Assembly (NCBI GenBank): GCA_963703855.1
Contig: CAVPFW010000008.1
Span: 62,001-126,000, forward strand
From: AP-15 sp963703855
GTDB lineage: Bacteria; Pseudomonadota; Alphaproteobacteria; ATCC43930; CGMCC-115725
Length of the DNA stretch: 64,000 nucleotides
Direction of reading: 5' to 3'
Shown piece after piece: positions 17,570 through 28,419 of the stretch (positions are counted from its first letter, which is position 1; each line of letters begins with the position of its first letter). The translations under genes were made by a program, and so were the position numbers. Below the pieces are notes generated by a model, which searched no databases, was not told the origin of the DNA, and worked only from the letters and a program-made list of their open reading frames with translations.

Positions 17570-17911
17570 GCCGAATCGCCTGGTTGAGCGGTCGTCGCCG
17601 ATCGCCGCGAGCGCGGCTGCGGCACCGGCCGAGGACCGGCGGCTCGCGGTCGTGCGTCGAGCGCAGACGCGCGCCTGAACCGAGCGCCGCGCGCTGAGAG
17701 GACCGGCTCGAGCCGCTGTCGCGGCACGTCGGCCGGCGGCTGCCAGCTCAGCCGCCCGAGCAGGCGTCCGGTCCCGGGCGACGGCTTTCGCGGCAAGCCG
17801 CTTGCCGGCGCGCGACCGCCGGGGGTTGCCGACCCCAGTTTCTTTGTGCGCGGGCGGGGTGACCGGCTCCGCCCCGGCACGTGCGCGCCGCGAGCCGACC
17901 CGGCAACGCCC
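17570..17911. other. Gene-free stretch between gcrA and the nusA-operon promoter
   Basis: About 340 bases with no convincing frame on either strand. The only structure I see is a short stem GGGGT-TGCCG-ACCCC (17822-17836) followed by AGTTTCTTT, a weak terminator candidate for gcrA. Confidence 0.4.
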
Positions 17912-17939
17912 TTGCGAGGCCACGGATTGAGCCTATATT
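17912..17939 (+). promoter_or_regulatory. Sigma-70-like promoter of the rimP-nusA-infB operon
   Basis: TTGCGA (17912-17917), a 16-base spacer and TATATT (17934-17939) lie about 130 bases before rimP, in an otherwise very GC-rich region. Transcription would start near 17946, just ahead of the leader hairpins. Confidence 0.55.
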
Positions 17940-17957
17940 GATCATGCAAACCAATAG

Positions 17958-18006
17958 GTCCGCGGGGCGGACTGCTTCGCAGGTGGGCCGAGAGCCCACT
18001 TTTTTT
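17958..18006 (+). terminator. Leader hairpins with intrinsic terminator/attenuator before rimP
   Basis: A first hairpin GTCCGC-GGG-GCGGAC (17958-17972) is followed by GTGGGC-CGAGA-GCCCAC (17983-17999) and seven T residues (18000-18006), a textbook intrinsic terminator. It sits between the promoter and rimP, so it would act as an attenuator. NusA autoregulates its operon in E. coli, so control of this stem by NusA is plausible but inferred. Confidence 0.7.
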
Positions 18007-18072
18007 GTATAGCTGCGGCACATTCGGCCGAGTAAGAACTGGTACGGTGAGTTCGGGGGTGAGGTCGGATTT

Positions 18073-18603
18073 TTGGTCGACACCGACGCCATCGCGCAGA
18101 TGATCGAGCCGTCGCTCGCGGCGATGGGCTATCGTCTGGTCCGAGTCGTCGTCACCAGCGGCCGGCGCGCGACGTTGCAGGTCATGGCCGAGCGGGCGGA
18201 CGACGCGCCGATGACAGTCGACGACTGCGCGCTGATCAGCCATTCGGTCTCGGCGCTGCTCGATGTCGCCGACCCGATCGCCGGCGCCTATACCCTGGAG
18301 GTCAGCTCGCCCGGCATCGATCGCCCGCTGGTTCGGCCTGAGGATTACGACCGGTTCAGCGGCTTCGAAGCCAAGATCGAGCTGACCGAGCCGATCGCCG
18401 GCCGCAAGCGGTTTCGCGGGCGCCTGCTCGGCACCGCCGGCGCCGAGGTGCGTCTGACCACCGAGGCCGGTGAAACCCGATTGCCGCTTGCCGCCGTGGC
18501 GCGGGCGAGGCTGGTCATAACCCAGGATCTGATCGCAGCCTCTCGGCCCAAGAGCGCCGGACCCGGCGCCGCACCCGGCGCAACCCTGGCGCGTCCCCAC
18601 TGA
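18073..18603 (+). CDS. rimP: Ribosome maturation factor RimP
   Basis: 176 residues. The N-terminal RimP domain (IEPSLAAMGYRLVRVVV, then the DCALISHSVSALLDVADPI helix and YTLEVSSPGIDRPL, the family hallmark) is followed by the SH3-like C-terminal domain (GRKRFRGRLLG...LPLAAVARARLV). Acts in 30S subunit assembly. The start is TTG 18073; GTGAGGT lies about 10 bases upstream and no ATG or GTG suits the family. First gene of the nusA operon. Confidence 0.92.
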   Translation: MVDTDAIAQMIEPSLAAMGYRLVRVVVTSGRRATLQVMAERADDAPMTVDDCALISHSVSALLDVADPIAGAYTLEVSSPGIDRPLVRPEDYDRFSGFEAKIELTEPIAGRKRFRGRLLGTAGAEVRLTTEAGETRLPLAAVARARLVITQDLIAASRPKSAGPGAAPGATLARPH

Positions 18604-18635
18604 CCTCGACTTTCAGAAGACGTTAAGAGAGAGCC

Positions 18636-20189
18636 ATGGAGAGCACCGTCACCTATGCCCGTCCCGAGTTGCTGCAGGTCGCCGACACGGTCGCCCGTGA
18701 CAAGGGGATCGACCGCGATGAGGTGCTGGACGCGATGGAGCAGGCGATCCAGAAGGCCGGCCGCTCGAAATACGGCCAGGAATACGACATCCGCGCCGAG
18801 ATCGACCGGCGCAACGGCGAGATCCGGCTCTTACGCTTTCGCGAGGTTGCCGACCCGGTCGAGATCGAGGCGACCCAGATCGCCCTCGCCGAGGCACAGC
18901 GCCTGAACCCCGAAGCCGAAATCGGCGATTTCATCACCGACCCGCTGCCGCCGATCGATTTCGGCCGCATCGCCGCGCAGACCGCAAAGCAGGTGATCGT
19001 GCAAAAGGTGCGCGACGCCGAGCGCCAGCGCCAATTCCTCGAATTCAAGGATCGGGTCAGCGAAATCGTCAACGGCCTGGTCAAGCGGGTCGAGTTCGGC
19101 AATGTCGTCGTCGATCTCGGCCGGGCCGAGGCCATGGCGCGCCGCGACGAGCTGCTGCCGCGCGAGAGCTTCCGCCAGGGCGAGCGGGTGCGCGCCTACA
19201 TCTACGACGTGCGCCAGGAGCCGCGCGGCCCGCAGATCTTCCTGTCGCGCACCCATCCCCAGTTCATGGCCAAGCTGTTCGCCCAGGAGGTGCCGGAAAT
19301 CTATGACGGCATCATCGAGATCAAGGCGGTGGCGCGCGACCCCGGCAGCCGCGCCAAGATCGCGGTGATCTCGCGCGACAGCGGCATCGACCCGGTCGGC
19401 GCCTGCGTCGGCATGCGCGGCAGCCGGGTGCAGGCGGTCGTCGGCGAGCTGCAGGGCGAGAAGATCGACATCATACCGTGGTCGTCGGACCCGGCCACTT
19501 TCGTCGTCAACGCGCTGGCCCCGGCCGAGGTCGCCAAGGTCGTCATGGACGAGGAGCAGCGCCGGGTCGAGGTCGTCGTGCCCGACGACCAGCTGAGCCT
19601 GGCGATCGGGCGCCGCGGTCAGAACGTCCGGCTCGCCTCGCAGCTGACCGGGTGGGACATCGACATCCTGACCGAGGCCGAGGAATCCGAGCGGCGGACC
19701 GAAGAGTTCCGCAGCCGCAGCCGCACGTTCATCGACGCTCTCGACATCGACGAGGTGATCGCGCACCTGCTGGTGACCGAGGGCTTCGCCTCTCTCGAAG
19801 AGGTCGCCTATGTGGCGCCGGAAGACCTTGCCGATATCGAAGGGTTCGATGCCGAGATCGCCGCGGAGCTGCAGGAGCGGGCGCGCGGCGCGCTCGATCG
19901 GCGCGACCGCGAGTATGAGGAGCGTCGGCGCGAGCTCGGCGTCGCCGACGATCTGGCGGCGCTCGAGGGGTTGACCCCGGGCATGCTGGTCGCCCTCGGC
20001 GAGAAGGGGATCGCGACCCTCGACGATTTCGCCGACCTCGCCGGCGACGAGTTGCTGGAGCTGCTCGGCGCCTCCGACAAGGGCGGCGTCGCGCTCGACC
20101 TCGACCAAGCCAACGCGCTGATCATGCGGGGTCGCGCCCACTGGTTCGAGGACGAAGCCTCATCGGCTGCCGCAGCCGAGCCGGAGTAG
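18636..20189 (+). CDS. nusA: Transcription termination/antitermination factor NusA
   Basis: 517 residues: N-terminal RNAP-binding domain (1-125), S1 domain (about 137-200, ending GPQIFLSRTHPQFMAKLF), two KH domains (GACVGMRGSRVQAVVGELQGEKIDI and LAIGRRGQNVRLASQLTGWDIDI), and two C-terminal acidic helix-hairpin repeats (near 355-410 and 430-500), as in alpha- and gammaproteobacterial NusA. Start ATG 18636 follows AAGAGAGAG. It is encoded with the ribosome-assembly genes it is usually regulated with. Confidence 0.96.
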   Translation: MESTVTYARPELLQVADTVARDKGIDRDEVLDAMEQAIQKAGRSKYGQEYDIRAEIDRRNGEIRLLRFREVADPVEIEATQIALAEAQRLNPEAEIGDFITDPLPPIDFGRIAAQTAKQVIVQKVRDAERQRQFLEFKDRVSEIVNGLVKRVEFGNVVVDLGRAEAMARRDELLPRESFRQGERVRAYIYDVRQEPRGPQIFLSRTHPQFMAKLFAQEVPEIYDGIIEIKAVARDPGSRAKIAVISRDSGIDPVGACVGMRGSRVQAVVGELQGEKIDIIPWSSDPATFVVNALAPAEVAKVVMDEEQRRVEVVVPDDQLSLAIGRRGQNVRLASQLTGWDIDILTEAEESERRTEEFRSRSRTFIDALDIDEVIAHLLVTEGFASLEEVAYVAPEDLADIEGFDAEIAAELQERARGALDRRDREYEERRRELGVADDLAALEGLTPGMLVALGEKGIATLDDFADLAGDELLELLGASDKGGVALDLDQANALIMRGRAHWFEDEASSAAAAEPE

Positions 20190-20269
20190 AGGCGACGGCC
20201 GTCGGCGGCAGCCCCGCGAGGTCGCGGCGCGAGGCGAAAGCGGGCGCCGACGACCCCCATCGGCGCTGC

Positions 20270-20884
20270 TTGGTGACCGGCGAGATCGGCGACCGCTCGG
20301 GTTTGCTGCGCTTTGTCGTCGGGCCCAATGGCGAGCTCGTGCCCGATGTCGCGGCGCGCCTGCCCGGACGGGGTTTGTGGTTGACGCCGCGTCGGGATAT
20401 AGTGGATAGGGCGGTCGCCAAAAGACTGTTCGCGCGCGCCGCGCGCCGCATGGTCGCGGTTCCCGCCGACCTCGCGGACCGGGTCGAAGCTTTTCTGGCG
20501 CAGCGCTGCATCGATGCAATCGGGCTGGCCCGGCGGGCGGGGCTCGCCGTCGGCGGGTTTGAGAGAGTGTCCGAGGCGGCGCGCAGCGGGAAGGCGGCCC
20601 TGTTGCTGGCCGCGCTCGACGGGGCCGCGGGCGGACGCCGCAAAATCCGCGCGCTCGCGCGCAACATGCCGTTCGCCTGCGTGCTGACGGCGACGGAGTT
20701 GGGTGCGGCCTTTGGCCGCGATCATGTGGTGAACGCATCGCTCGGGTCCGGCGCGCTGTGCGCGCGCCTCCTTCTCGATGCGGACAAAATTGCCGGCTTT
20801 CGCGCGGGAGCCGTGGTCGAACGAGCGCAGCAACCCGATCCGGCCCGGCCGGCGCGGCAGAACGACGGTATTGGAGCGAGATGA
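20270..20884 (+). CDS. rnpM: RnpM/YlxR (DUF448) fused to an L7Ae-like domain, start codon unclear
   Basis: The N-terminal YlxR fold (VTGEIGDRSGLLRFVVGP, LPGRGLWLTPRR) is followed by an L7Ae/YlxQ-like domain (IGLARRAGLAVGGFERVSEAARSGKAALLLAAL). This is a fusion typical of alphaproteobacteria that binds structured RNA. Homology (HRRC before LVTGE) extends about five codons ahead of the first usable NTG (TTG 20270, GTG 20273). In that frame no ATG, GTG or TTG exists back to the nusA stop. A good Shine-Dalgarno-like GGAGTAGAGG sits at 20183-20192, followed by GTC at 20201. So the true start is non-canonical or mutated, or there is a sequence error. Its stop overlaps the infB ATG. Confidence 0.8.
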   Translation: MVTGEIGDRSGLLRFVVGPNGELVPDVAARLPGRGLWLTPRRDIVDRAVAKRLFARAARRMVAVPADLADRVEAFLAQRCIDAIGLARRAGLAVGGFERVSEAARSGKAALLLAALDGAAGGRRKIRALARNMPFACVLTATELGAAFGRDHVVNASLGSGALCARLLLDADKIAGFRAGAVVERAQQPDPARPARQNDGIGAR

Positions 20885-23499
20885 GCGACACCACTGAGCA
20901 AGAGCAGAAACGGCCCCTGACCTTGGCTCGCACCGGCGCCCGGCTGGAGCTGCGCAAGGGCGTGGAAACCGGGCAGGTGCGCCAGAGCTTCTCGCACGGA
21001 CGCTCCAAGACGGTCACCGTCGAAGTTCGCAAGAAGCGCATGATCGGCTCGGGCCTGCCCGAGCCCGGCCGCGCCGAGGCGGCGCCGGCGGTCGCGCGCG
21101 AGCAGCCGATGCCGCGGCCCCAGCCGGCCGAGCCGGCGCGGCGCCCGGTGGTGATCCCGCGCGCGCTGACCGCCGAAGAGCGCGCCGGCCGGGTGCGCGC
21201 GGTGCAGGACGCCCATAAGGCCGACGAGGAAGCCCGCCGCCGCGCGGCGCTCGCCGAGGCCGATCGCCGCCGCCAGGAAGAAGAGCGCATCGCCGAGGAA
21301 GCGCAGCGCCGCGTCGAAGAAGAAGCTCGCGCCCGGACCGAGGAGGAGGAAGCCCGCCGCCGGTCCACCGAGGAGGCGCGCAGGCGGTCCGAGGAGGAAG
21401 CGCAGCGCCGCAAGGAGGAGGAGTCGCGGCGCGAGGTCGCCGAGCGGGCGGGAAAGGCGGCAGCGGCAAAGGTCGCGGCCCTGGCGGCGGCCGGCAAGGT
21501 CGCGATGCCGGCCGAGGAGGAGGAAGAGCCGGCCGGCGCGCCGCGCCGCGGCGCCCGCCCCGAGGTCAAGAAGCCGGCCGCGCCCCCGCGCCACGAGATG
21601 CGGCGGCGGACCGGGAAAATCACCGTTACCCGCGCGCTCTCGGGCGATGAAGGCGAGCGCATGCGCAGCCTCGCCTCGGTTCGCCGGGCGCGGGAGCGCG
21701 AGCGCCAGCGGCTGCACCAGGGCGAGCAGGAGCAGGTCAAGGTGGTTCGCGAGGTGGTCATCCCCGAGACCATCACGGTTCAGGAATTGTCGAACCGCAT
21801 GGCCGAGCGCGGAGCCGACGTGATCAAGGCGCTGATGCGCAACGGAGTGATGGCCACGATCAACCAGGTCATCGACACCGACACCGCCGAGCTCGTCGTC
21901 ACCGAGTTCGGGCACCGCGTGCGCCGCGTCTCCGAAGCGGATGTCGAGGTCGGCCTGCGCGGCAAGGAGGATCTCGAGGACACGCTCGAGCCGCGCGCGC
22001 CGGTGGTCACGGTCATGGGACATGTCGACCACGGCAAGACCTCGCTGCTCGACGCCCTGCGCGCGACCGACGTGGCGGCGGGCGAGGCCGGCGGCATCAC
22101 CCAGCACATCGGCGCCTACCGCGTCACTCTGCGCAGCGGCAGACAGATCACCTTTATCGACACGCCCGGTCACCAGGCCTTTACCGCGATGCGAGCGCGC
22201 GGCGCCAATGCCACCGACATCGTGGTTCTGGTGGTGGCCGCCGATGACGGGATCATGGAACAGACGGTCGAAGCGATCCGCCACGCCAAGGCGGCGCATG
22301 CCCCGATCATCGTCGCCATCAACAAGATGGACAAACCGGATGCGCGCCCCGAGCGGGTGCGGCAGGAGTTGCTGCAGCACGAGATCGTCGTCGAAGAGCT
22401 CGGCGGCGAGGTTCTCGACGTCGAGGTGTCGGCGCTGAAAAAGACCAATCTCGACCGCCTCGAAGAGGCCATCCTGCTGCAGGCCGAGCTGCTCGATCTG
22501 AAGGCGAACCCGCGGCGGGCGGCAGAGGGCGTCGTCCTCGAGGCCAAGCTGGAGCGGGGCCGCGGCGCCGTCGCCACCGTGCTGATCCAGCGCGGGACGT
22601 TGCGGGTCGGCGACATCTTCGTCGCCGGCAGCGAATGGGGCCGGGTGCGCGCGCTGGCCGACGACCACGGTCAAAACCAGACCGAGGCCGGCCCCTCGAT
22701 GCCGATCGAAGTGCTGGGCCTCAACGGCATGCCGCTGGCGGGCGATGACTTCATCGTCGCCGAGAACGAGAGCCGCGCCCGCGACATCGCCGATTTTCGG
22801 CAGCGCCGCCGGCGCGATGCGAACGCGGCCCTGGGCGGCCGCGGCACCCTCGAGCAGATGTTCTCGCAGATCGCCGCCGGCGCCGCCAACGAGCTGCCTG
22901 TCGTGGTAAAATCGGATGTGCAGGGCTCGCTCGAGGCGATCACCGGCTCGCTCGAAAAGATTTCGACCAGCGAAGTCGCGGTCCGCGTGCTGCACTCGGC
23001 CGTCGGCGGGATCAACGAGAGCGATGTGATCCTGGCCAAGGCGACGAATGCGGTGATCGTCGGGTTCAATGTTCGGGCCAATCCGCAGGCCCGCGACCTC
23101 GCCCGCCGCGACGGCGTCGAGATCCGCTATTACTCGATCATCTACAATTTGATCGAAGACATCCGCGGCACCTTGTCGGGGCTGCTCACTCCGACCCTGC
23201 GCGAGCGCTTCCTCGGCAACGCCTCGATCCGCGACGTTTTCAACATCACCAGGGTCGGCAAGGTCGCCGGCTGTCTGGTCACCGAAGGCACGGTCCGCCG
23301 CGGCGCCAAGGTGCGTCTGCTGCGCGACAACGTCGTCGTTCACGAAGGCAGCCTCAAAACCTTGAAGCGTTTCAAGGAAGAGGTGCGCGAGGTCAGGGAA
23401 GGCTACGAATGCGGCATGGCTTTTGAGAATTATCAGGATATCGTGACCGGCGACGTAATCGAGTGCTTCGAGATCGAAGAAGTGGCGCGAACCTTGTAG
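20881..23499 (+). CDS. infB: Translation initiation factor IF-2
   Basis: 872 residues. The N-terminal IF2_assoc segment (LTLARTGARLELRKGVETGQVRQSFSHGRSKTVTVEV is family-typical) is followed by a long Arg/Glu/Ala helical linker (about 110-240), the N2 domain (VQELSNRMAERGADVIKALM), and the GTPase domain with G1 GHVDHGKT (380-387), G3 DTPGH (427-431) and G4 NKMD (481-484). Domains II to IV end with KRFKEEVREVREGYECG. Delivers fMet-tRNA to the 30S subunit. ATG 20881 overlaps the rnpM stop (ATGA). Confidence 0.97.
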   Translation: MSDTTEQEQKRPLTLARTGARLELRKGVETGQVRQSFSHGRSKTVTVEVRKKRMIGSGLPEPGRAEAAPAVAREQPMPRPQPAEPARRPVVIPRALTAEERAGRVRAVQDAHKADEEARRRAALAEADRRRQEEERIAEEAQRRVEEEARARTEEEEARRRSTEEARRRSEEEAQRRKEEESRREVAERAGKAAAAKVAALAAAGKVAMPAEEEEEPAGAPRRGARPEVKKPAAPPRHEMRRRTGKITVTRALSGDEGERMRSLASVRRARERERQRLHQGEQEQVKVVREVVIPETITVQELSNRMAERGADVIKALMRNGVMATINQVIDTDTAELVVTEFGHRVRRVSEADVEVGLRGKEDLEDTLEPRAPVVTVMGHVDHGKTSLLDALRATDVAAGEAGGITQHIGAYRVTLRSGRQITFIDTPGHQAFTAMRARGANATDIVVLVVAADDGIMEQTVEAIRHAKAAHAPIIVAINKMDKPDARPERVRQELLQHEIVVEELGGEVLDVEVSALKKTNLDRLEEAILLQAELLDLKANPRRAAEGVVLEAKLERGRGAVATVLIQRGTLRVGDIFVAGSEWGRVRALADDHGQNQTEAGPSMPIEVLGLNGMPLAGDDFIVAENESRARDIADFRQRRRRDANAALGGRGTLEQMFSQIAAGAANELPVVVKSDVQGSLEAITGSLEKISTSEVAVRVLHSAVGGINESDVILAKATNAVIVGFNVRANPQARDLARRDGVEIRYYSIIYNLIEDIRGTLSGLLTPTLRERFLGNASIRDVFNITRVGKVAGCLVTEGTVRRGAKVRLLRDNVVVHEGSLKTLKRFKEEVREVREGYECGMAFENYQDIVTGDVIECFEIEEVARTL

Positions 23500-23539
23500 C
23501 TGAGCTGTCTCGCGGGCGATCAGACCGAAGCCGTCGACA

Positions 23540-23995
23540 ATGGGCAAAAAAGGGCATGACCGGCTGCGGTCTCCATCCGCCGACGCCGGCCGCGGCACGA
23601 GCCAGCGGCAGCGTCGGGTCGGCGAGGAGCTGCGGCACGCGCTGGCCCGCATCCTGCGCGACGGCGGCTGCCGCGATCCCTTGCTGCACGACGCCAGCAT
23701 TACGGTCAGCGAAGTCCGGATCAGCCCCGATCTGCGCAATGCCACGGTCTATGTGATGCCGCTCGGCGGCGCCAATGCCGGCGAAATCCTCGCCGGTCTC
23801 AGGCGCGGCACGCCGTTTCTGCGGGCGCGCGTCGCCGGCGGCCTGCGGTTGCGCAACGCTCCGAACCTGGTCTTCGCGCTCGACGATACGTTCGACCAGG
23901 CCGACCGGATCTCGACCCTGCTCGCGCGGCCCGAAGTCGGGCGCGATCTCCACCCGCAGGCGGCCGAGGGCGAGAGCCGCGACGATGTCGGCTGA
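23540..23995 (+). CDS. rbfA: Ribosome-binding factor A
   Basis: 151 residues with the KH-like RbfA fold: RQRRVGEELRHALARILRDG, then the conserved strand ITVSEVRISPDLRNATVYVMPLGG, and FLRARVAGGLRLRNAPNLVFALDDTFDQADRISTLL. Needed for late maturation of the 16S 5' helix. Lies between infB and truB, overlapping truB by 11 bases in another frame. Confidence 0.95.
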   Translation: MGKKGHDRLRSPSADAGRGTSQRQRRVGEELRHALARILRDGGCRDPLLHDASITVSEVRISPDLRNATVYVMPLGGANAGEILAGLRRGTPFLRARVAGGLRLRNAPNLVFALDDTFDQADRISTLLARPEVGRDLHPQAAEGESRDDVG

Positions 23996-24899
23996 GCGCG
24001 GGCTGAATGGCTGGCTCGTCATCGACAAGCCGCTCGGCCTCACCTCCAATCGCGTCGTCGAGCGGGTCCGCCGCAGCACCGGCGCCAAGGCCGGCCATGC
24101 CGGCACGCTCGATCCGCTCGCCACCGGCGTGCTGCCGGTCGCGCTCGGCGAGGCGACCAAGACCATCGCCTATGCGATGGCCGGGCAGAAATGTTATCGC
24201 TTCCGCATTCGCTGGGGCGTTGCCCGCGCAACCGACGATGGCGAGGGCGAAATCGTCGGGGAGTGCCGCTCTCGGCCGAGCGAAGCGGAGATCGAGGCGA
24301 TCCTGCCGCGGTTTACCGGCACGATCGCGCAGCAGCCGCCCGCCTTTTCGGCGATCAAGGTTGCCGGGCGCCGCGCCTACGCCCTGGCCCGCGCCGCTCA
24401 GCCGCCGTCGTTGACCGCTCGGCCGGTCGAGATCGCGCGCCTGCAGCTGCTCGCGATGCCCGATCGCGACCACGCCGATTGCGAGGCCGTGGTCGGCAAA
24501 GGCACCTATATCCGCGCCCTCGCCCGCGATCTCGCCGCGGCGCTCGGAACCCTCGGCCATGTCGCCGCGCTGCGCCGCCTGTCGGTCGGGCCGTTTACCC
24601 AGGCGCAGGCGATTTCACTGGAATCGGTGGGCAATACACCGCATAGTGGGGCGGCCTGCGGGCATCTGCTTCCGATCGAGACCGCGCTGGACGGCATCCC
24701 GGCCCTGGCCTTGGCGGCAGCTGAAGCCGACCGGTTGCGTTGCGGGCAGCGCGTGAGGCCGGGCGATCCCGGCGATCGAGCGCGGCTCGACGGCCTGGGC
24801 ACGGGCAGTGTCGTCGGTGTGTGGCGCGACCGTGCTCTGATCGCCTTGGCGAGGGTCGAAGACGGTTGTCTTCGGCCGCTTCGCGTTATCAATTGCTGA
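23985..24899 (+). CDS. truB: tRNA pseudouridine(55) synthase TruB
   Basis: 304 residues. LNGWLVIDKPLGLTSNRVV, then GHAGTLDPLATGVLPVALGEATK with catalytic Asp43, KCYRFRIRWGVARATDDGEGE, and QQPPAFSAIKVAGRRAYALAR are TruB motifs. GKGTYIRALARDLAAALGT follows. A PUA-like C-terminal end is present. Isomerises U55 in the T-loop of tRNA. ATG 23985 overlaps the rbfA stop region. The following rpsO begins 13 bases on. Confidence 0.95.
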   Translation: MSAERGLNGWLVIDKPLGLTSNRVVERVRRSTGAKAGHAGTLDPLATGVLPVALGEATKTIAYAMAGQKCYRFRIRWGVARATDDGEGEIVGECRSRPSEAEIEAILPRFTGTIAQQPPAFSAIKVAGRRAYALARAAQPPSLTARPVEIARLQLLAMPDRDHADCEAVVGKGTYIRALARDLAAALGTLGHVAALRRLSVGPFTQAQAISLESVGNTPHSGAACGHLLPIETALDGIPALALAAAEADRLRCGQRVRPGDPGDRARLDGLGTGSVVGVWRDRALIALARVEDGCLRPLRVINC

Positions 24900-24912
24900 A
24901 GAGGCTCGACCG

Positions 24913-25182
24913 ATGTCGATCACCGCCGAGCGCAAGCAGGCGCTCATTTCGGAGTACGCCACCAAATCGGCCGACACCGGGTCGCCCGAGGTGCAGGTAG
25001 CGATCCTGAGCGAGCGCATCCGTAACTTGACCGATCACCTGGGCAGCCACAAGAAGGACTTCCACTCGCGCCGCGGGCTGCTCGTCATGGTCGGCCAGCG
25101 CCGCCGGCTGCTGGATTACCTCAAGCGGTCGAATGCGACCCGCTACGAGACGTTGATCGGGCGTCTCGGCCTGCGCCGCTGA
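24913..25182 (+). CDS. rpsO: 30S ribosomal protein S15
   Basis: 89 residues, the full S15 length: MSITAERKQALISEYATK, DTGSPEVQVAILSERIRNLTDHL, HKKDFHSRRGLLVMVGQRRRLLDYL and the C-terminal RYETLIGRLGLRR. Binds the central domain of 16S rRNA. In the usual truB-rpsO-pnp order. Confidence 0.97.
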   Translation: MSITAERKQALISEYATKSADTGSPEVQVAILSERIRNLTDHLGSHKKDFHSRRGLLVMVGQRRRLLDYLKRSNATRYETLIGRLGLRR

Positions 25183-25217
25183 TGCGCTGCCGAGATCTCG
25201 CGCGCCCGACAAGCCAG

Positions 25218-25282
25218 GCCGCCGCTCGAAATCGGCGGCTCGTTGGATTACCCCGCGAAGTCGACCCTGTCAGGCTGCGGGG
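25218..25282 (+). promoter_or_regulatory. Hairpins in the rpsO-pnp intercistronic leader
   Basis: The 194-base rpsO-pnp gap holds GCCGCCG-CTCGAAAT-CGGCGGC (25218-25239) and CCCCGC...GCGGGG (25251-25282). In E. coli a hairpin at this place is the RNase III site through which PNPase controls its own message. Neither stem carries a T run, so processing rather than termination is suggested. Confidence 0.4.
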
Positions 25283-25376
25283 TCTCGTTCTGTTGTCGCC
25301 GGCCGACGCCGCCGGCGCCGGCGTGGCCGCCGCAGGGGCTGGCCGCGCGATATCTGTTCGAAAGGAATGATTGAGG

Positions 25377-27509
<2,133 letters not shown>

Positions 27510-27633
27510 GGGATCGATCCTGACGCCGATTTGCGGCAGGCGGGACGCTCCGGCACCTCCGGCAGCCGGGGCATCGCCGCTGCGCTATCCGCGCGGCGCG
27601 GGCGACCCTCGCGTCGCGCCCGATCTTCCGCTG

Positions 27634-28419
27634 GTGATCGGCCACCGCGGAGCCGCCGCCGGCGCGCCCGAAAACACCTTGGCCGGGCTGCGCCTGGCCC
27701 ACGCGCTCGGTTGCCGCTGGGTCGAGTTCGATGTGCGGCTGACCGGCGACGCCGAGCTGATCCTGCTCCACGACGACCGGCTGGAGCGGACCACGAACGG
27801 TCGCGGCAAGGCCGGGGCGCAGCCTCTCGCTTCGATTCGGCGCCACGACGCAGGCGGATGGTTCGCCCCGGCTTTCGCCGGCGAACGCGTGCCGACCCTG
27901 GCGGAGGCGATCGAGGTCCTGGCCGAGCTCGGGCTCGGCGCCAATGTCGAGCTCAAGGCCGCCCGCGGCCGCGCCGCCGAAACCGGGGCGGCGGCGGCGG
28001 ATCTGCTGTCCCGCTTGTGGCCGTCGCAACTGCCGCCGCCGCTGATTTCGAGCTTTCTGAGAGAAGCGCTGGCGGCGGCGCGCGACCGGGCGCCGGCGAT
28101 CGCGCGCGGGCTGCTGTTCCGGGCGGTCCCGCGCAACTGGCGCGTCCACGCGCAACGCCTCGGCTGCGCGACGGTCAACGCCGATCACCATCGGCTGCGG
28201 CCGTCGACGGTAGCCGAGATCCGCGAATTGGGGTACTCTGTGCTCGCCTATACGGTCAACGACGCCGCGCGGGCGCGCGAGCTGTTTACCTGGGGGGTGG
28301 CCTCCGTGTTTTCGGATGTTCCCCGCATCCTCCTTGCCGGGGCGCCCGGCGGCGCATCGCGACCCGCCGCCGCGCGCTCGGGAACCGTCGCGGCCACCCC
28401 GCAGGGAGCCCTTTGGTGA
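27634..28419 (+). CDS. ugpQ: Glycerophosphodiester phosphodiesterase (UgpQ-like)
   Basis: Cytosolic-type GDPD that releases glycerol-3-phosphate from glycerophosphodiesters. Motifs: IGHRGAAAGAPENTLAG (catalytic HRG...EN), WVEFDVRLTGDAELILLHDDRLERTTNG (E-D metal ligands and catalytic His), NVELKAARG, PLISSFLREAL, and LGYSVLAYTVNDAARARELFTWGV. GTG 27634 is the first conventional start in the intergenic frame but removes the first residues of the barrel. Upstream, a CTG at 27520 has GAGGGA at good spacing right behind the pnp stop and may be the true start. The stop overlaps the next gene's GTG (GTGA). Confidence 0.85.
   Translation: MIGHRGAAAGAPENTLAGLRLAHALGCRWVEFDVRLTGDAELILLHDDRLERTTNGRGKAGAQPLASIRRHDAGGWFAPAFAGERVPTLAEAIEVLAELGLGANVELKAARGRAAETGAAAADLLSRLWPSQLPPPLISSFLREALAAARDRAPAIARGLLFRAVPRNWRVHAQRLGCATVNADHHRLRPSTVAEIRELGYSVLAYTVNDAARARELFTWGVASVFSDVPRILLAGAPGGASRPAAARSGTVAATPQGALW

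Noticed and set aside
20722..23745. 1007-codon open frame on the minus strand opposite infB
   Set aside because: Antisense shadow of high-GC codon bias. It reads Arg/Gly/Leu-rich text with no domain, while infB on the plus strand has every IF-2 motif.
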